Positions 1 to 9,422 of a stretch of DNA of 64,000 bases are shown piece after piece. Within the stretch, counting starts at the first letter, position 1. Each line of letters begins with the position of its first letter. The stretch lies in the NCBI GenBank assembly GCA_026414165.1, contig JAOAJN010000002.1, forward strand, positions 97,830-161,829, in the 5' to 3' direction. A program made the position numbers and the translations under genes. The notes under the pieces are model-generated. The model worked only from the letters and a program-made list of their open reading frames with translations. It was not told the DNA's origin and ran no database searches. This stretch comes from Candidatus Methanomethylicaceae archaeon (GTDB lineage Archaea; Thermoproteota; Methanomethylicia; Methanomethylicales; Methanomethylicaceae).

Positions 1-1
1 T

Positions 2-814
2 TTGGAATCTGCGTATTTTATTGGTTCAACATCGCCTTCCGATGCACCTGCCCGCGTCGTGGCAGGTACTAGAAAACTAGTAGACATGGCCATTTCCAAA
101 GGCGCCAAACTGATCATTATTAACACATGCGGATGGATCTATGGGAGGCGGGCAAGGGAATTCAAAACTTCACTGATTGAATCGATCTGCCCCGAACATC
201 TGATTGCAATTCAAAGGGGCTCAGAAGCGGAGCCCCTAATCAAGGTTTGGGAGTCAAGGGAGGACACAAAAATTTTGAGGATATCGACATCGTCTGCCTC
301 AAGGGTAAGAAGTAGAGAGGAGCGAAGAGAGAAGCGAGAAACCGCGTATCAGAAATATTTCGAAAACAGTAAGGAAAGGATTTTTGACCTTGAAAAAGTC
401 ACTCTAATGCACTCTTACTACACATACGGAAAACCATTGCCGCGCCCATTGTTGGAGGAGTTGCAGAAAAAAATCAGCACAGAGCTGATCTATGGCGAAA
501 TAGGCGATGTTTTCTTATTTTTGGTTGGTAGGGAGGAACCAGATCCAGCCAAGATTGACAAACTCAAGGAACTCACCTCTATTGAAGAAATTGTTTTTGT
601 CAAGAAGGGGTTTGAAAAAGGAATTTTGGTTGGGCTTCTTAATCCGAAAGGCAGTTTTTCCGGACTTGGAGTCCTGTCCCACATAGATTATGAAGGAAGA
701 CGGATTGCAATCACAACGCCTGCTGATGGCGATATAGGCGTCATTCAGATAGGGCAGCTAAAACTAGATGAAAATTGGCGTGAGTTTTCCAAATTACCTC
801 CTTATCCAATTTAA
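2..814 (+). CDS. Clp1/Grc3-type polynucleotide 5'-hydroxyl kinase, C-terminal part (partial)
   Basis: The frame is open at the left edge, so this is the C-terminal part of a longer gene. The first codon in the track (TTG) is probably internal. The region around SPSDAPARVVAGTRKLVD followed by KLIIINTCGWIYGRRAREF resembles the core of the Clp1/Grc3 family, which phosphorylates RNA 5'-OH ends in tRNA or rRNA processing. The Walker A loop would lie upstream, outside the window. The segment after about residue 120 resembles the C-terminal beta-rich domain of archaeal members. The next gene follows after about 90 bases on the same strand. Family assignment is from motif recall; substrate preference cannot be read from this fragment. 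Confidence 0.75.
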   Translation: MESAYFIGSTSPSDAPARVVAGTRKLVDMAISKGAKLIIINTCGWIYGRRAREFKTSLIESICPEHLIAIQRGSEAEPLIKVWESREDTKILRISTSSASRVRSREERREKRETAYQKYFENSKERIFDLEKVTLMHSYYTYGKPLPRPLLEELQKKISTELIYGEIGDVFLFLVGREEPDPAKIDKLKELTSIEEIVFVKKGFEKGILVGLLNPKGSFSGLGVLSHIDYEGRRIAITTPADGDIGVIQIGQLKLDENWREFSKLPPYPI

Positions 815-902
815 TGAGCCGCCCTCCAAGCCGGATGAAATAGTCTTAGTCAATAATCAAAAATATATCGAGGCTCGAGATCAGCTAGTTTGGTGTGTTT
901 TT

Positions 903-1379
903 ATGGAAGAGGCGAAAAAAGTTAGCGACTCCGCATTAACCTCTGTTCGATGGATGTTTCCTTCGGATGCAAACCCTGCCGGGAACGTCTTTGGTGGAGC
1001 GATCGTCAGATATATAGACGAAATAGCAGCAGCGGTTGCCCAGCGCCATGCAAGATCCAATGTAGTTATCGCATCTATGGATAGAATGGATTTTCATAGA
1101 CCTGTTCGTGTGGGCGACCTTCTAATACTAAAGGCGTCAGTAAATTATGTCGGGAACTCGTCTATGGAGGTTGGCGTTCGTGTTGAGGCTGAAAACCCGC
1201 GTACAGGGGAGATTGTTCATGCAGCTTCTGCCTACTGCACAATGGTCGCGTTGGATGAAAATGGAAGACCAAAGCGTGTCCCAAGACTAATCCCTGATAC
1301 GGAAGAAGAGAAACGAAGGTTTTTGGAGGCGCAGAGGAGAAGGGAAGAGCGTCTAAAATTATTAGATTCTAAAACATAG
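903..1379 (+). CDS. Hotdog-fold acyl-CoA thioesterase (YciA/BACH-like)
   Basis: The track ORF begins at 768, inside the preceding gene. I prefer the ATG at 903, which gives 158 residues, starts just before the domain and has GGTG about nine bases upstream. The core WMFPSDANPAGNVFGG followed by DEIAAAVAQRHA is the signature of hotdog acyl-CoA hydrolases with the catalytic Asp and Gly-rich turn (N-x-x-G-x-x-F-G-G). FHRPVRVGD and the C-terminal beta strands complete the fold. Such enzymes hydrolyse acyl-CoA thioesters in the cytosol and recycle CoA. The C-terminus is a basic and acidic helix (EEEKRRFLEAQRRREER). The acyl chain specificity is unknown. Confidence 0.85.
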   Translation: MEEAKKVSDSALTSVRWMFPSDANPAGNVFGGAIVRYIDEIAAAVAQRHARSNVVIASMDRMDFHRPVRVGDLLILKASVNYVGNSSMEVGVRVEAENPRTGEIVHAASAYCTMVALDENGRPKRVPRLIPDTEEEKRRFLEAQRRREERLKLLDSKT

Positions 1380-1384
1380 TTCCT

Positions 1385-2869
1385 TCAATCAACTTTTTCT
1401 TTTGGGGTTTCCTTTTTCAAAACTTCAGCCTTCTTTTCAGATCTTGAATAATGTTCCTTTATAATTGATGGGATCTCTTTTCCGATGAAGGCTATTACTG
1501 GTAATAGTTCAAGCCTACCTGCCCACATTGCAACTATTAAGACGCTTTTTGAAAAGAGGTCCAATTGATTTACTGGATAGAAAGCAGGACCAACGTTGCT
1601 CAATGCAGAAACCACTAAAGAGAGAGCGCCAAACAAGTCGGGAATTGAAAAACTAAGCAAAACAAAAGACACAAAGACAAATAGAACATATGAAAACACG
1701 AGCGCCGATATCTTTATGATGTATTCGTCATCTAGGACCCGTCCACCTATCTTCACAGGTATTATTGCTGAAGGAGGGAGTACAAGTTTTTCTATTTCCC
1801 TCCTGACAATTCGAAACAAGACAACAAATCTCCATACCTTAATTCCGCCGGCTGTCGACCCTGCGCTCCCACCAATAAACATGAGAATGATGAGGATCGC
1901 CTTCGTTAGAGAAGGCCAATTATCTAAGTTGGCGCTAGTGTAACCTGTTGTGGTCAAGATCGAAATCACATTGAAGAATCCGTCGACAATACCATTGAAC
2001 ATGTCAATACCGTTAAGCAGTAAAAAAACGGATACGAGCAATCCTCCAAAAAGCAATACAAAGATCATAGTTTTAAACTCTGCATCTTCAACGATCTTTC
2101 TAACATCCAATTTTCCTAAATTGTAAAATAATACAAAACTGGTTGCGCCAAGTACCATGAAGAATGAAATCGTCAGTTTTATGTTTATGCCGAATTCTGC
2201 CATGCTGGTGTTTTTTGTTGAAAACCCACCAGTCGAGAGAGTAGTCATCGCATGGTTTATGGCATCAAAAGCATCAAGACCACACATGTATAGTATAAGC
2301 GCACAGACACCTGTCAAAAAACTGTAAATCAAGAGTATGTTCTTTACACTTGCTTTAACGCTGGGTGTAAACTTTTCCCTACCCTCAAGCACATAAAGTC
2401 GCCATGTACTTATGCCCCCTTTCAAAAGTATTGTGAAGAATAAGATTATTCCGACCCCGCCTATCCACTGCGTGAAGCTGCGCCAGAACAATATTGATTT
2501 AGGTATGATCTCCACATTGTTAATAAGGGACATACCTGTTGTTGTGAAGCCCGAAACTGACTCGAAAAAAGCGTCCAGCACTCCCATGCCTATCAAAAAA
2601 TAAGGAATCATGCCTATAAGCGAGACAAAGAGCCAGCCTGTGCAAGCAATAATGATGGTTGCCTTAATCGAAAAGTCCTCTGCCAAAGGATATTTGGAGT
2701 TTAAAAACATTCCCAAAATTATGGCAACTATGCCTGGTATAAGGAAAAAAGGTATAGTGCTGTATTCCGCATAGACAAGCGCTGGTAATAAAGGTATTAG
2801 AATCATAATTCCTGTCACGAGAAGAAGCCCAGCAAACCCCCCTATTACTTCGCGGGAGTTATAACTCAT
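1385..2869 (-). CDS. trkH: TrkH/KtrB-type potassium uptake channel subunit
   Basis: A 494-residue polytopic membrane protein. Four pore-loop repeats carry the expected filter glycines: SGFTTTGMS, TLSTGGFST, ILTTTGYTS and ALSNVGPAF. This is the four-fold M1-P-M2 plan of the Trk/Ktr/HKT superfamily, which imports K+. The C-terminal tail is basic and cytoplasmic (KEHYSRSEKKAEVLKKE). It is divergently transcribed from the adjacent trkA, which encodes the nucleotide-binding gating partner, with about 110 bases between starts. The tail-to-tail overlap with the thioesterase gene is avoided by five bases. Confidence 0.93.
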   Translation of the reverse strand: MSYNSREVIGGFAGLLLVTGIMILIPLLPALVYAEYSTIPFFLIPGIVAIILGMFLNSKYPLAEDFSIKATIIIACTGWLFVSLIGMIPYFLIGMGVLDAFFESVSGFTTTGMSLINNVEIIPKSILFWRSFTQWIGGVGIILFFTILLKGGISTWRLYVLEGREKFTPSVKASVKNILLIYSFLTGVCALILYMCGLDAFDAINHAMTTLSTGGFSTKNTSMAEFGINIKLTISFFMVLGATSFVLFYNLGKLDVRKIVEDAEFKTMIFVLLFGGLLVSVFLLLNGIDMFNGIVDGFFNVISILTTTGYTSANLDNWPSLTKAILIILMFIGGSAGSTAGGIKVWRFVVLFRIVRREIEKLVLPPSAIIPVKIGGRVLDDEYIIKISALVFSYVLFVFVSFVLLSFSIPDLFGALSLVVSALSNVGPAFYPVNQLDLFSKSVLIVAMWAGRLELLPVIAFIGKEIPSIIKEHYSRSEKKAEVLKKETPKEKVD

Positions 2870-2978
2870 AATATATCACTTGGTTTGACCAATAGCAAAT
2901 TTTTTAACCCTGGGGTCTTTTACTTCAACCACTTGTATTTAAGTATAAAAGTCTCCGCCTAATGAAGGTAATATTGCT

Positions 2979-3647
2979 ATGAAGGCAATTATTGCAGGTG
3001 TTGGCAGAACCGGTAAAATCCTAATAAGGGAATTGAAGGAAAACGGCAATGATGTGGCAGTGATAGACATAGATGCGGACAAATGCAAAGAAGTCTCTCA
3101 TGAATTTGACATCCTAGTGTTTAAGGGAGATATAACTGACATAGATGATCTCAGTAAGATCAATATCAATGAATATGAGATCTTCATATCGGTGACGGGT
3201 AGCGACGAAAAAAACATACTGGGATGTTTATTGGCAAAGGATCTTGGAATACAGAAGGTTATTGCCAGAGTGAGTGACCCTCGGCTTTCTAAGATCGCAG
3301 GCAAACTGGGCATAAACCACACTATATGTCCGGAAGAGGCTGCTGCAGAGAAGATCCTACAAATAACCAAAGAAAGCGACACTCTTACGTCTGAAGAAAA
3401 AACACCTCAGGCGTTACATAGTCTTGGCGTCAGGAGGGTGCGAGTAAAAGTAGGTAAAAACGCTCCTGTGATTGGTATGCAAATAGGCGATCTACCTCTT
3501 AGGAACGAGTGGATGATAGTGCGCGTGAAGGATGAAAATGACCGATTCATACCCGTTGATGCCTCTCTGAAAATACAATCGGATTTTGTGCTGGATATGC
3601 TCGTCAAAGAGAGCGCCTTAGAAGCAGTCAAAGCACTATTTTCCTGA
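2979..3647 (+). CDS. trkA: TrkA-type K+ uptake regulator (RCK domain)
   Basis: A 222-residue cytosolic protein. The N-terminus has a Rossmann NAD-binding motif (GVGRTGKIL) with the acidic residue at the end of strand 2 (VIDID). The C-terminal RCK_C/TrkA-C domain lies near residues 145-220 (RVKVGKNAPVIGMQIGDL). Such proteins form rings under Trk/Ktr pores and gate them by nucleotide. The divergent neighbour is trkH, so the two form one functional unit. A single RCK repeat is present, as in KtrA/C and many archaeal TrkA proteins, in contrast to the tandem repeat of enteric TrkA. Confidence 0.93.
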   Translation: MKAIIAGVGRTGKILIRELKENGNDVAVIDIDADKCKEVSHEFDILVFKGDITDIDDLSKININEYEIFISVTGSDEKNILGCLLAKDLGIQKVIARVSDPRLSKIAGKLGINHTICPEEAAAEKILQITKESDTLTSEEKTPQALHSLGVRRVRVKVGKNAPVIGMQIGDLPLRNEWMIVRVKDENDRFIPVDASLKIQSDFVLDMLVKESALEAVKALFS

Positions 3648-3725
3648 AAATTATTAACGAATTAAGATAAATTAGTGAATGCTTCAATTTTTATATTTTA
3701 ATTTATATTAATTTAATTCTTTATG

Positions 3726-4403
3726 TTATTTCTTATATAGCTCTACCCACTTGGGGCAATCGTATTTCTTCTCAGGGCATACTTTTCTTGTTACGCAGAA
3801 CGGTCCTGCATTATCGAATATGTGAGGGGCAACCTGTTTGACTAATGACAACATCTCCTCGGCCAGCCTTCTTATCTCCCACTGGGCTGAGAGGCAGCAC
3901 CTCAGCTCAAAGAAATTCATAAGAGATCTGGCATTCATAGTGACCACGATCTTTGTTGGAGTGGCTTGTGGAAGAATATACCTTGCATCTTCAGCCGGAA
4001 CGCCCTTTTCAAGAAGGTTCTTATAACAACTTTTGCAGACTTCTAAAACCTCATGAAACTCTCTTCTCAGACCATCATCTCTGTTAATACTCTCTGGAAC
4101 GATGAACTCAATCTCATCTAGCTTTACGTACCTCTGACTCTGCTGAGAGTATGACGCGATCCTGTGCCGAACCAATTGATGACTGCAGGCCCTCGATATG
4201 CCCTCTATAGCAAAGGTGAAGCTTGCATGCTCCAAAACAGAGAGATGCCCGCTCTCTATCACCTTCCTTAGTAACCTTTGGATGTCTGCGTCGCCAAGAT
4301 CTCTTAGAGCCTTGGTTGCACTGAATTTTGAATAACACTGTCTGGCAGATGCAGCAACGACCCTCTCTGGATCAGGTGTAAAGGATAAAAGTGTTACCTT
4401 CAA
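3726..4403 (-). CDS. thyX: Flavin-dependent thymidylate synthase ThyX
   Basis: A 225-residue protein with the ThyX signature: SHQLVRHRIASYSQQSQRY contains RHRx7S plus the following Arg-Tyr. It makes dTMP from dUMP using methylene-tetrahydrofolate or a folate analogue and FAD, independently of ThyA. The C-terminal part includes NARSLMNFFELR and RRLAEEM, typical of the family. The gene stands alone in an AT-rich setting. Nothing in the sequence suggests truncation. Confidence 0.95.
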   Translation of the reverse strand: MKVTLLSFTPDPERVVAASARQCYSKFSATKALRDLGDADIQRLLRKVIESGHLSVLEHASFTFAIEGISRACSHQLVRHRIASYSQQSQRYVKLDEIEFIVPESINRDDGLRREFHEVLEVCKSCYKNLLEKGVPAEDARYILPQATPTKIVVTMNARSLMNFFELRCCLSAQWEIRRLAEEMLSLVKQVAPHIFDNAGPFCVTRKVCPEKKYDCPKWVELYKK

Positions 4404-4505
4404 GCATCCTCGCCGAATAGCATCTATGCATCTTTGTTTTAAAAGTTAACCATTCATTACACACCATCACATAATTTCAATAGCGGTGTTAATATCACCC
4501 ACAGC

Positions 4506-5138
4506 TCATTTCGATTTTTTCCTCAACATAAACTTTATGTACGCTATAACGCCGTTCTTTTCTATATACTGAGTTGCCTCGATCCAATTGATCTTGTATA
4601 TAACCCACGTCATGAGTAGCATAAATGTGACTGAAACAGCTATAGTGAGTAACGGATCCCCATTCCCAATAAAGATCTTTGCATATTCAAATGAATATTT
4701 TGCAGTATATGCGACGATCATGCCTAAGGTCAATTTACCTAATAGTAGAGCCACAAAAAATCTTTTGAAGTTGTACTTGATTATCCCGAAAGGCATTACT
4801 ATTATGTCGTCTGGAAGAGGCAAAGAAGAAAATAAATAGACTGCAATAACTCCATATTTCCCCAGCAGGTTACCGAAACATTCTAGTTCCTTCTTCTTCT
4901 TTTCGTCTAGAACCGCCCTCCCGCCCCTTCCTATTGCATAGGACACACATTTTCCTAGGCTTGCGCCGATGCCCACCGTGATGCCCACAAAAAATGGTTC
5001 TAAAATATGAGAGAGTAAAAAAATCGGTATTAAATATGGGACCGGCAAGAAGGGCACAAGATTGCCGAGTATGGATATAGTGAAGGTTCCCAAATAACCG
5101 TATTCGAGCAGGGACTCGAGCAAAGTCAAATTCATCAT
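4506..5138 (-). CDS. VTT/DedA-like or small multidrug-export family membrane protein
   Basis: A 210-residue integral membrane protein with about five hydrophobic segments. The pattern PVPYLIPIFLLSH, then GIGASLGKCVSYAIGRGG, then a loop ending in SSLPLPDDIIVMPFG, matches the VTT (DedA/SNARE-associated) fold with its G-x-x-x-G and proline-containing re-entrant regions. Members are linked to lipid scrambling or transport, but the substrate here is unknown. Two ATG codons open the gene; either could be used. The C-terminus ends in a basic tail (MLRKKSK). Confidence 0.7.
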   Translation of the reverse strand: MMNLTLLESLLEYGYLGTFTISILGNLVPFLPVPYLIPIFLLSHILEPFFVGITVGIGASLGKCVSYAIGRGGRAVLDEKKKKELECFGNLLGKYGVIAVYLFSSLPLPDDIIVMPFGIIKYNFKRFFVALLLGKLTLGMIVAYTAKYSFEYAKIFIGNGDPLLTIAVSVTFMLLMTWVIYKINWIEATQYIEKNGVIAYIKFMLRKKSK

Positions 5139-5373
5139 CTTCCTCAGTGGATGGTGGTATACCCATTATCCTTGCCTCCCCTTAATATAATGAACTCTTC
5201 GGTTTTTGATCAAGGTTTTTAATTAATATTCGATTGATTTCACAAGCTGTATGATTAAAGGAGCTTTTTAAGTGTCAAATACTGGCTCAAATTCGAGTCC
5301 AGACCAAACAACCTAAATCCTTATACATAACGTATAACATCAACATAAATATCATTGGTAGGAAGGATCGATT

Positions 5374-6114
5374 TTGCATATGGTTCAAAGGCAATCTATT
5401 GAGGAAGAGGATCTATCTGAATGTGTAATTGTTGCCATAGACCTTTGGAAGATCTACCGCTTAGGCAAGGTAGAGTACCCTGCCCTACGGGGCATTAATA
5501 TGCGAATAAGGAGGGGCGAGTTCGTTGCAGTTGTTGGACCTTCTGGGAGTGGCAAGTCGACCCTACTAAACCTCTTTGGTGCTCTAGACAGGCCCACAAG
5601 GGGCAAGGTAATAATAGACGGCGTTGAGATCTCCGCATTGAGAAGCGACCAGTTGGCAGAACTTCGCAACAAAAAGTTGGGCTTCGTTTTTCAAACCTTC
5701 AACCTAATACCTTATATGAGCGCCGTGGACAATGTGGAAGTGCCCATGATAGCCTCGGGGCTCTCGCCTAAGGAGAGGCGTGCTAGAGCCATGGAATTAC
5801 TTGCTCTGGTGGGGCTAAATGGCTTTGAGAAGAACAGACCTAATGAGTTGAGTGGCGGTCAGCAGCAAAGAGTTGCCATAGCGAGGGCGCTTGCAAATGA
5901 CCCGCAGATAATCCTAGCGGACGAGCCGACAGGCAACCTAGACTCAAAGTCCGCTGCGGAGGTAATAGATGTGTTACATAATTTAAATAAGAAAGGTGTG
6001 ACAATTATAATGGTCACGCACAACCTCGGTCTCATAAAGCATTGTCATAGAGTCCTTTGGATGAAGGATGGACTGGTTGAAAAGGAGGTAAAACAAATTG
6101 TCGCAGAACTATGA
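5374..6114 (+). CDS. ABC transporter ATP-binding protein (LolD/MacB type)
   Basis: A 246-residue ATPase with Walker A GPSGSGKST, Q-loop VFQTFNLIP, signature LSGGQQQR, Walker B IILADEPT and the switch His (VTHN). The arrangement is that of LolD/FtsE/MacB-type ATPases that pair with FtsX/MacB-like permeases. The start is TTG at 5374, placed seven bases after GGAAGG; an ATG at 5380 is the alternative. The gene overlaps the following repeat-protein gene by 17 bases and is probably the first gene of a three-gene operon with the permease at 8107. Confidence 0.93.
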   Translation: MHMVQRQSIEEEDLSECVIVAIDLWKIYRLGKVEYPALRGINMRIRRGEFVAVVGPSGSGKSTLLNLFGALDRPTRGKVIIDGVEISALRSDQLAELRNKKLGFVFQTFNLIPYMSAVDNVEVPMIASGLSPKERRARAMELLALVGLNGFEKNRPNELSGGQQQRVAIARALANDPQIILADEPTGNLDSKSAAEVIDVLHNLNKKGVTIIMVTHNLGLIKHCHRVLWMKDGLVEKEVKQIVAEL

Positions 6115-8110
6115 AAAAAGAAGCCTCAAGGTAACAATATTTATTTTATGTGCTTTTTTGGTAACTTTCCCTCTCTTTAGTGTTCAGATTGTTATTTCCG
6201 CCCCTCCTAACCTGAACGTGAGTATTGACAATGCGACTCTCACGGCGGGTACCAACAACCAAGTATACTTGACGATAAAGAACCTCGGCGATACTACTGC
6301 ATTGCAAATCTGGGTTAGCCTATCGCTTCCAGCTTCTGCCACTGGTGGTGCACTGATGATCCTTAACGGGAGCGATGGACGCTGGTACATTGATAGTCTT
6401 GCATCGGCAGAGTCGCAATCCATTCCTGTAACAATATACGTTAGCCCGAGCGCTGCAGGGAGCACATATCAACTTACCGTAACATTGAGTTACCAGTATT
6501 ACGGCTCCAGAACTGAGACGAGAACCATCGGCGTTTATGTCACCCCCTTAACGGTGCAGGGGGCAGTTCTATCCGCGTCTTTTTCTCCCTATACTCTGGA
6601 TTTTGGTAAGAACAACGAGGTCTTGTTAAAGATAAAAAATGTTGGTGATGCCGATGCCAAACTTATTTCTGTAACCCTAACAATGCCTGGTGCAACATCT
6701 GGCACATCTCCCCTGTCATTGATCGGAAGCGATGGAAGATGGAATTTCGAGTCTATAAGACCTGGTGAGGAAGTTGCAATACCTCTGACATTATATGCCT
6801 CGGCTTCCTCAGCTGGTCAGACATACCAGTTACCCATTTCATTATCCTATTCTGACTACATCCGAACAAAGTCTGAGACCCGGTACTTAACAATTGTCAT
6901 TCCGTTCAGCACCTCACCATCTGTAAATTTTGAAGTAAGTGTGGTGCCGCAGGATCTAAAGGCGGGGGAGACGAACAGGCTCAGCATTCAGTTGTACAAT
7001 AAGGGGGATAGCGATGCCTCCTACGTTCAAGTTGTCTTGAATATGCCGCCGTCCACCGCCTCAGGCTTACCAATGATCTTGCAAGGCTCTGATGGGCGCT
7101 GGCTTATAGATAAGATCGCGGCGGGTGCATCCGTCAATTTGGAGGCAGACGTCTATGTCAGTCCTTCGGCATCGGGAATCGCGTATCAAGCCTCGGTTGC
7201 CATGACCTACTACGATTCGTTGTCAAGGAGTAAGCAGGAGACTAGGTATCTCTCACTAAACGTTCCTGCAGTCTATTCTCCCTTGGCAGTAATCGACATT
7301 AGTATAAGTAAAAACGAGCTCAGGTCAGGAGATATAAACGAGCTGAATCTAACGGTTAAGAATTTAGGAGACGGAGCGGCCAGCTCCTTAGTAGTTTCAC
7401 TCACTATTCCAGGGGCACAGAGTGTTACTACATCTATGGCACTCTTGGGAAGTGACGGGAGTTGGTATATAGGCAACCTGCATCCAGGGGAGAGTGCCAT
7501 AATACCTCTGAAGATCTTTGTCTCACCATCTGCGTCGGGAACCCTAACAACTTTTACCGTGACAACCTCTTACACTGATGTAAATTTAAAGAGTAAGCAA
7601 CAGGTCAACTATTTGGGCATGGTGGTAAGGGGTGTGGTCGACTTGGTGGTTCTGGACTCCTCAACTTTTCCGTCTCAGATCACGCTCGGAAAGCCATTTT
7701 CAATAACAGTAAGCCTTATCAATCTTGGGACCACCACAGCACAGAGCGTCATGGTCACTCCCAGTGCCAGCCAAGGGCTTCAGCCATCAGGCTATGATAA
7801 GGTCTTTCTGGGAGATTTGGCAGTCAACGTTCCATCGTCCTTCACACTCACATACTCTGCCACGAATATTACAACAGGCAAATATGCATTAAATTTGGAG
7901 TACAGTTATAGGGACAATCTAGGTCAGAAACTTACGGGCATACTCAACGTTCCAGTAAACATAGTGGTTAGCACCACAAATGCAAGCTCAACTAACAGTT
8001 CTACTGGATCCACATCTGCGGTTATGCTTAATCCGATATACATTACAATTGTTTTAGTTCTCGTAGTAATAGCAGCAGTTTTCATCTATTTCAAGAAGCG
8101 CAGGTCTTGA
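6098..8110 (+). CDS. Secreted, C-terminally membrane-anchored protein with CARDB-like repeats
   Basis: A 670-residue protein starting at TTG, eight bases after a perfect GGAGGT inside the upstream ATPase gene. An N-terminal hydrophobic signal (residues 8-34) is followed by four units of about 115-125 residues. Each unit resembles a CARDB/COG1361-type beta sandwich and carries the same turn: NGSDGRWYID, IGSDGRWNFE, QGSDGRWLID, LGSDGSWYIG. A fifth, shorter beta domain, a Ser/Thr-rich linker and a C-terminal transmembrane helix ending in KKRRS follow. The protein would sit on the outer face of the cell membrane. It lies between an ABC ATPase and its permease, so I infer an extracellular adaptor or substrate-binding part of that transporter. 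Confidence 0.8.
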   Translation: MSQNYEKRSLKVTIFILCAFLVTFPLFSVQIVISAPPNLNVSIDNATLTAGTNNQVYLTIKNLGDTTALQIWVSLSLPASATGGALMILNGSDGRWYIDSLASAESQSIPVTIYVSPSAAGSTYQLTVTLSYQYYGSRTETRTIGVYVTPLTVQGAVLSASFSPYTLDFGKNNEVLLKIKNVGDADAKLISVTLTMPGATSGTSPLSLIGSDGRWNFESIRPGEEVAIPLTLYASASSAGQTYQLPISLSYSDYIRTKSETRYLTIVIPFSTSPSVNFEVSVVPQDLKAGETNRLSIQLYNKGDSDASYVQVVLNMPPSTASGLPMILQGSDGRWLIDKIAAGASVNLEADVYVSPSASGIAYQASVAMTYYDSLSRSKQETRYLSLNVPAVYSPLAVIDISISKNELRSGDINELNLTVKNLGDGAASSLVVSLTIPGAQSVTTSMALLGSDGSWYIGNLHPGESAIIPLKIFVSPSASGTLTTFTVTTSYTDVNLKSKQQVNYLGMVVRGVVDLVVLDSSTFPSQITLGKPFSITVSLINLGTTTAQSVMVTPSASQGLQPSGYDKVFLGDLAVNVPSSFTLTYSATNITTGKYALNLEYSYRDNLGQKLTGILNVPVNIVVSTTNASSTNSSTGSTSAVMLNPIYITIVLVLVVIAAVFIYFKKRRS

Positions 8111-9327
8111 AGATGCGAGCGACTGATATATTAAAGTGGGGAATCAGGGGAATACGAGAGCGGAAGCTTAGGGCAGCGCTTACCATACTCGGAATAATGG
8201 TGGGGACCGCTGCAGTAATTGCTCTGGTCTCGCAGACCGAAGGCATCCAATCTAGCATAGTCGACCAAATGAATAAACTCGGTCCGAGCACAATAAGCTT
8301 GAGACCTGCAACAGGAACCGTGATATTGACTGAGAAGGATGTGAATAGAATTCTGCAGATCCCAAATGTCGAGCTCGTTATACCCGTTGTGACCTCTACT
8401 GTAAGGCTCTATGGAACCCAATCCTCGAGAACCGTTCAGCTTGTTGGAATAGATCCATCACAATTCGGAATACTTGTCTCAGGATATGAAATGGAGGAAG
8501 GGCGTCTATATCAGCCCCTCAGCTATTCGGAGGTTGTGGTCGGGGCGAACGTTCATCAGCCGCAGGATTTGACCTCGCCCTTTGTGAACGTAGGACAAAC
8601 AGCAACAATAGAGTCGATAACAAGATCCACAAGAATGGTCGCAAGCGTAGTCGGGTCTCTAACACCATATGGTATGACTGCGCTTGTCTCTGTAGATGAC
8701 AGCATTTTCATGTCATTGAAGGGCGCTTCGAATTTTTTGGGCAGGACGAGCTACTCAGCCCTCTTCGTGAGGGCAACGGATCCGGAGGCTGTAGACGGCG
8801 TTGTTGGAAACATCAGGGCGATTTATGGGAACACTCTGAATATAATGACTGTGAAGCAGATAACTCAGATCGTTACATCGATAACAGGCATGTTGACTGT
8901 ACTCCTTGGATCGATTGCTGCGATCTCCCTCTTCGTGGCTGGTCTAGGCATAATGAACATAATGTTTGTTTCGGTAATTGAGAGGACCAGGGAGATAGGC
9001 GTCCTAAAGGCCCTAGGGTTCAAAGACCGGAACATACTTTCAATATTCCTATCGGAGGCGGGAGTTGTTGGATTGGTGGGCGGAATACTTGGTATAGCTG
9101 TGGGCTCAGCAATATCCTATCTAATGCCATTGCTAGTCTCTAGGGGTTTTGCATCGCAATCTGCTCAGTTTGGTGGTGCCAACTCCTTTTCATACCTTCC
9201 AGTGATAAGGCCTGAGATGGCACTTCTTGTTTTCTTCTTTGCCATCGCAGTTAGCCTACTTGCAGGCCTGTATCCAGCGAGAAGAGCATCGAAAATGGAT
9301 CCTGTTGTAGCGCTTAGACATGAGTGA
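8107..9327 (+). CDS. MacB/FtsX-like ABC transporter permease
   Basis: A 406-residue permease. One N-terminal helix follows GIRERKLRAALTILGIMVGTAAVIAL, then a large extracellular MacB_PCD-like domain (about residues 45-250), then three C-terminal helices with the FtsX motif VIERTREIGVLKALG and the ending YPARRASKMDPVVALR. This is the MacB topology, used for mechanotransmission or export. The TTG start overlaps the stop of the upstream repeat protein; an ATG two codons later is possible. It is the third gene of the operon with the ATPase at 5374. Confidence 0.92.
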   Translation: MKMRATDILKWGIRGIRERKLRAALTILGIMVGTAAVIALVSQTEGIQSSIVDQMNKLGPSTISLRPATGTVILTEKDVNRILQIPNVELVIPVVTSTVRLYGTQSSRTVQLVGIDPSQFGILVSGYEMEEGRLYQPLSYSEVVVGANVHQPQDLTSPFVNVGQTATIESITRSTRMVASVVGSLTPYGMTALVSVDDSIFMSLKGASNFLGRTSYSALFVRATDPEAVDGVVGNIRAIYGNTLNIMTVKQITQIVTSITGMLTVLLGSIAAISLFVAGLGIMNIMFVSVIERTREIGVLKALGFKDRNILSIFLSEAGVVGLVGGILGIAVGSAISYLMPLLVSRGFASQSAQFGGANSFSYLPVIRPEMALLVFFFAIAVSLLAGLYPARRASKMDPVVALRHE

Positions 9328-9422
9328 TAATAGTATTGATCGTGATTATGATCATCCTTATAACAACTCTTAGTTATAGTCTTTTGCTGAACCGCAGTAC
9401 AAGGATTTTACGGTGGTGTTGA

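Noticed and set aside
5286-5315. tRNA-like 3' end (CAAATTCGAGTCCAGACCA)
   Set aside because: No acceptor, D or anticodon arm can be drawn upstream. The sequence is better explained as a small hairpin in the promoter region.
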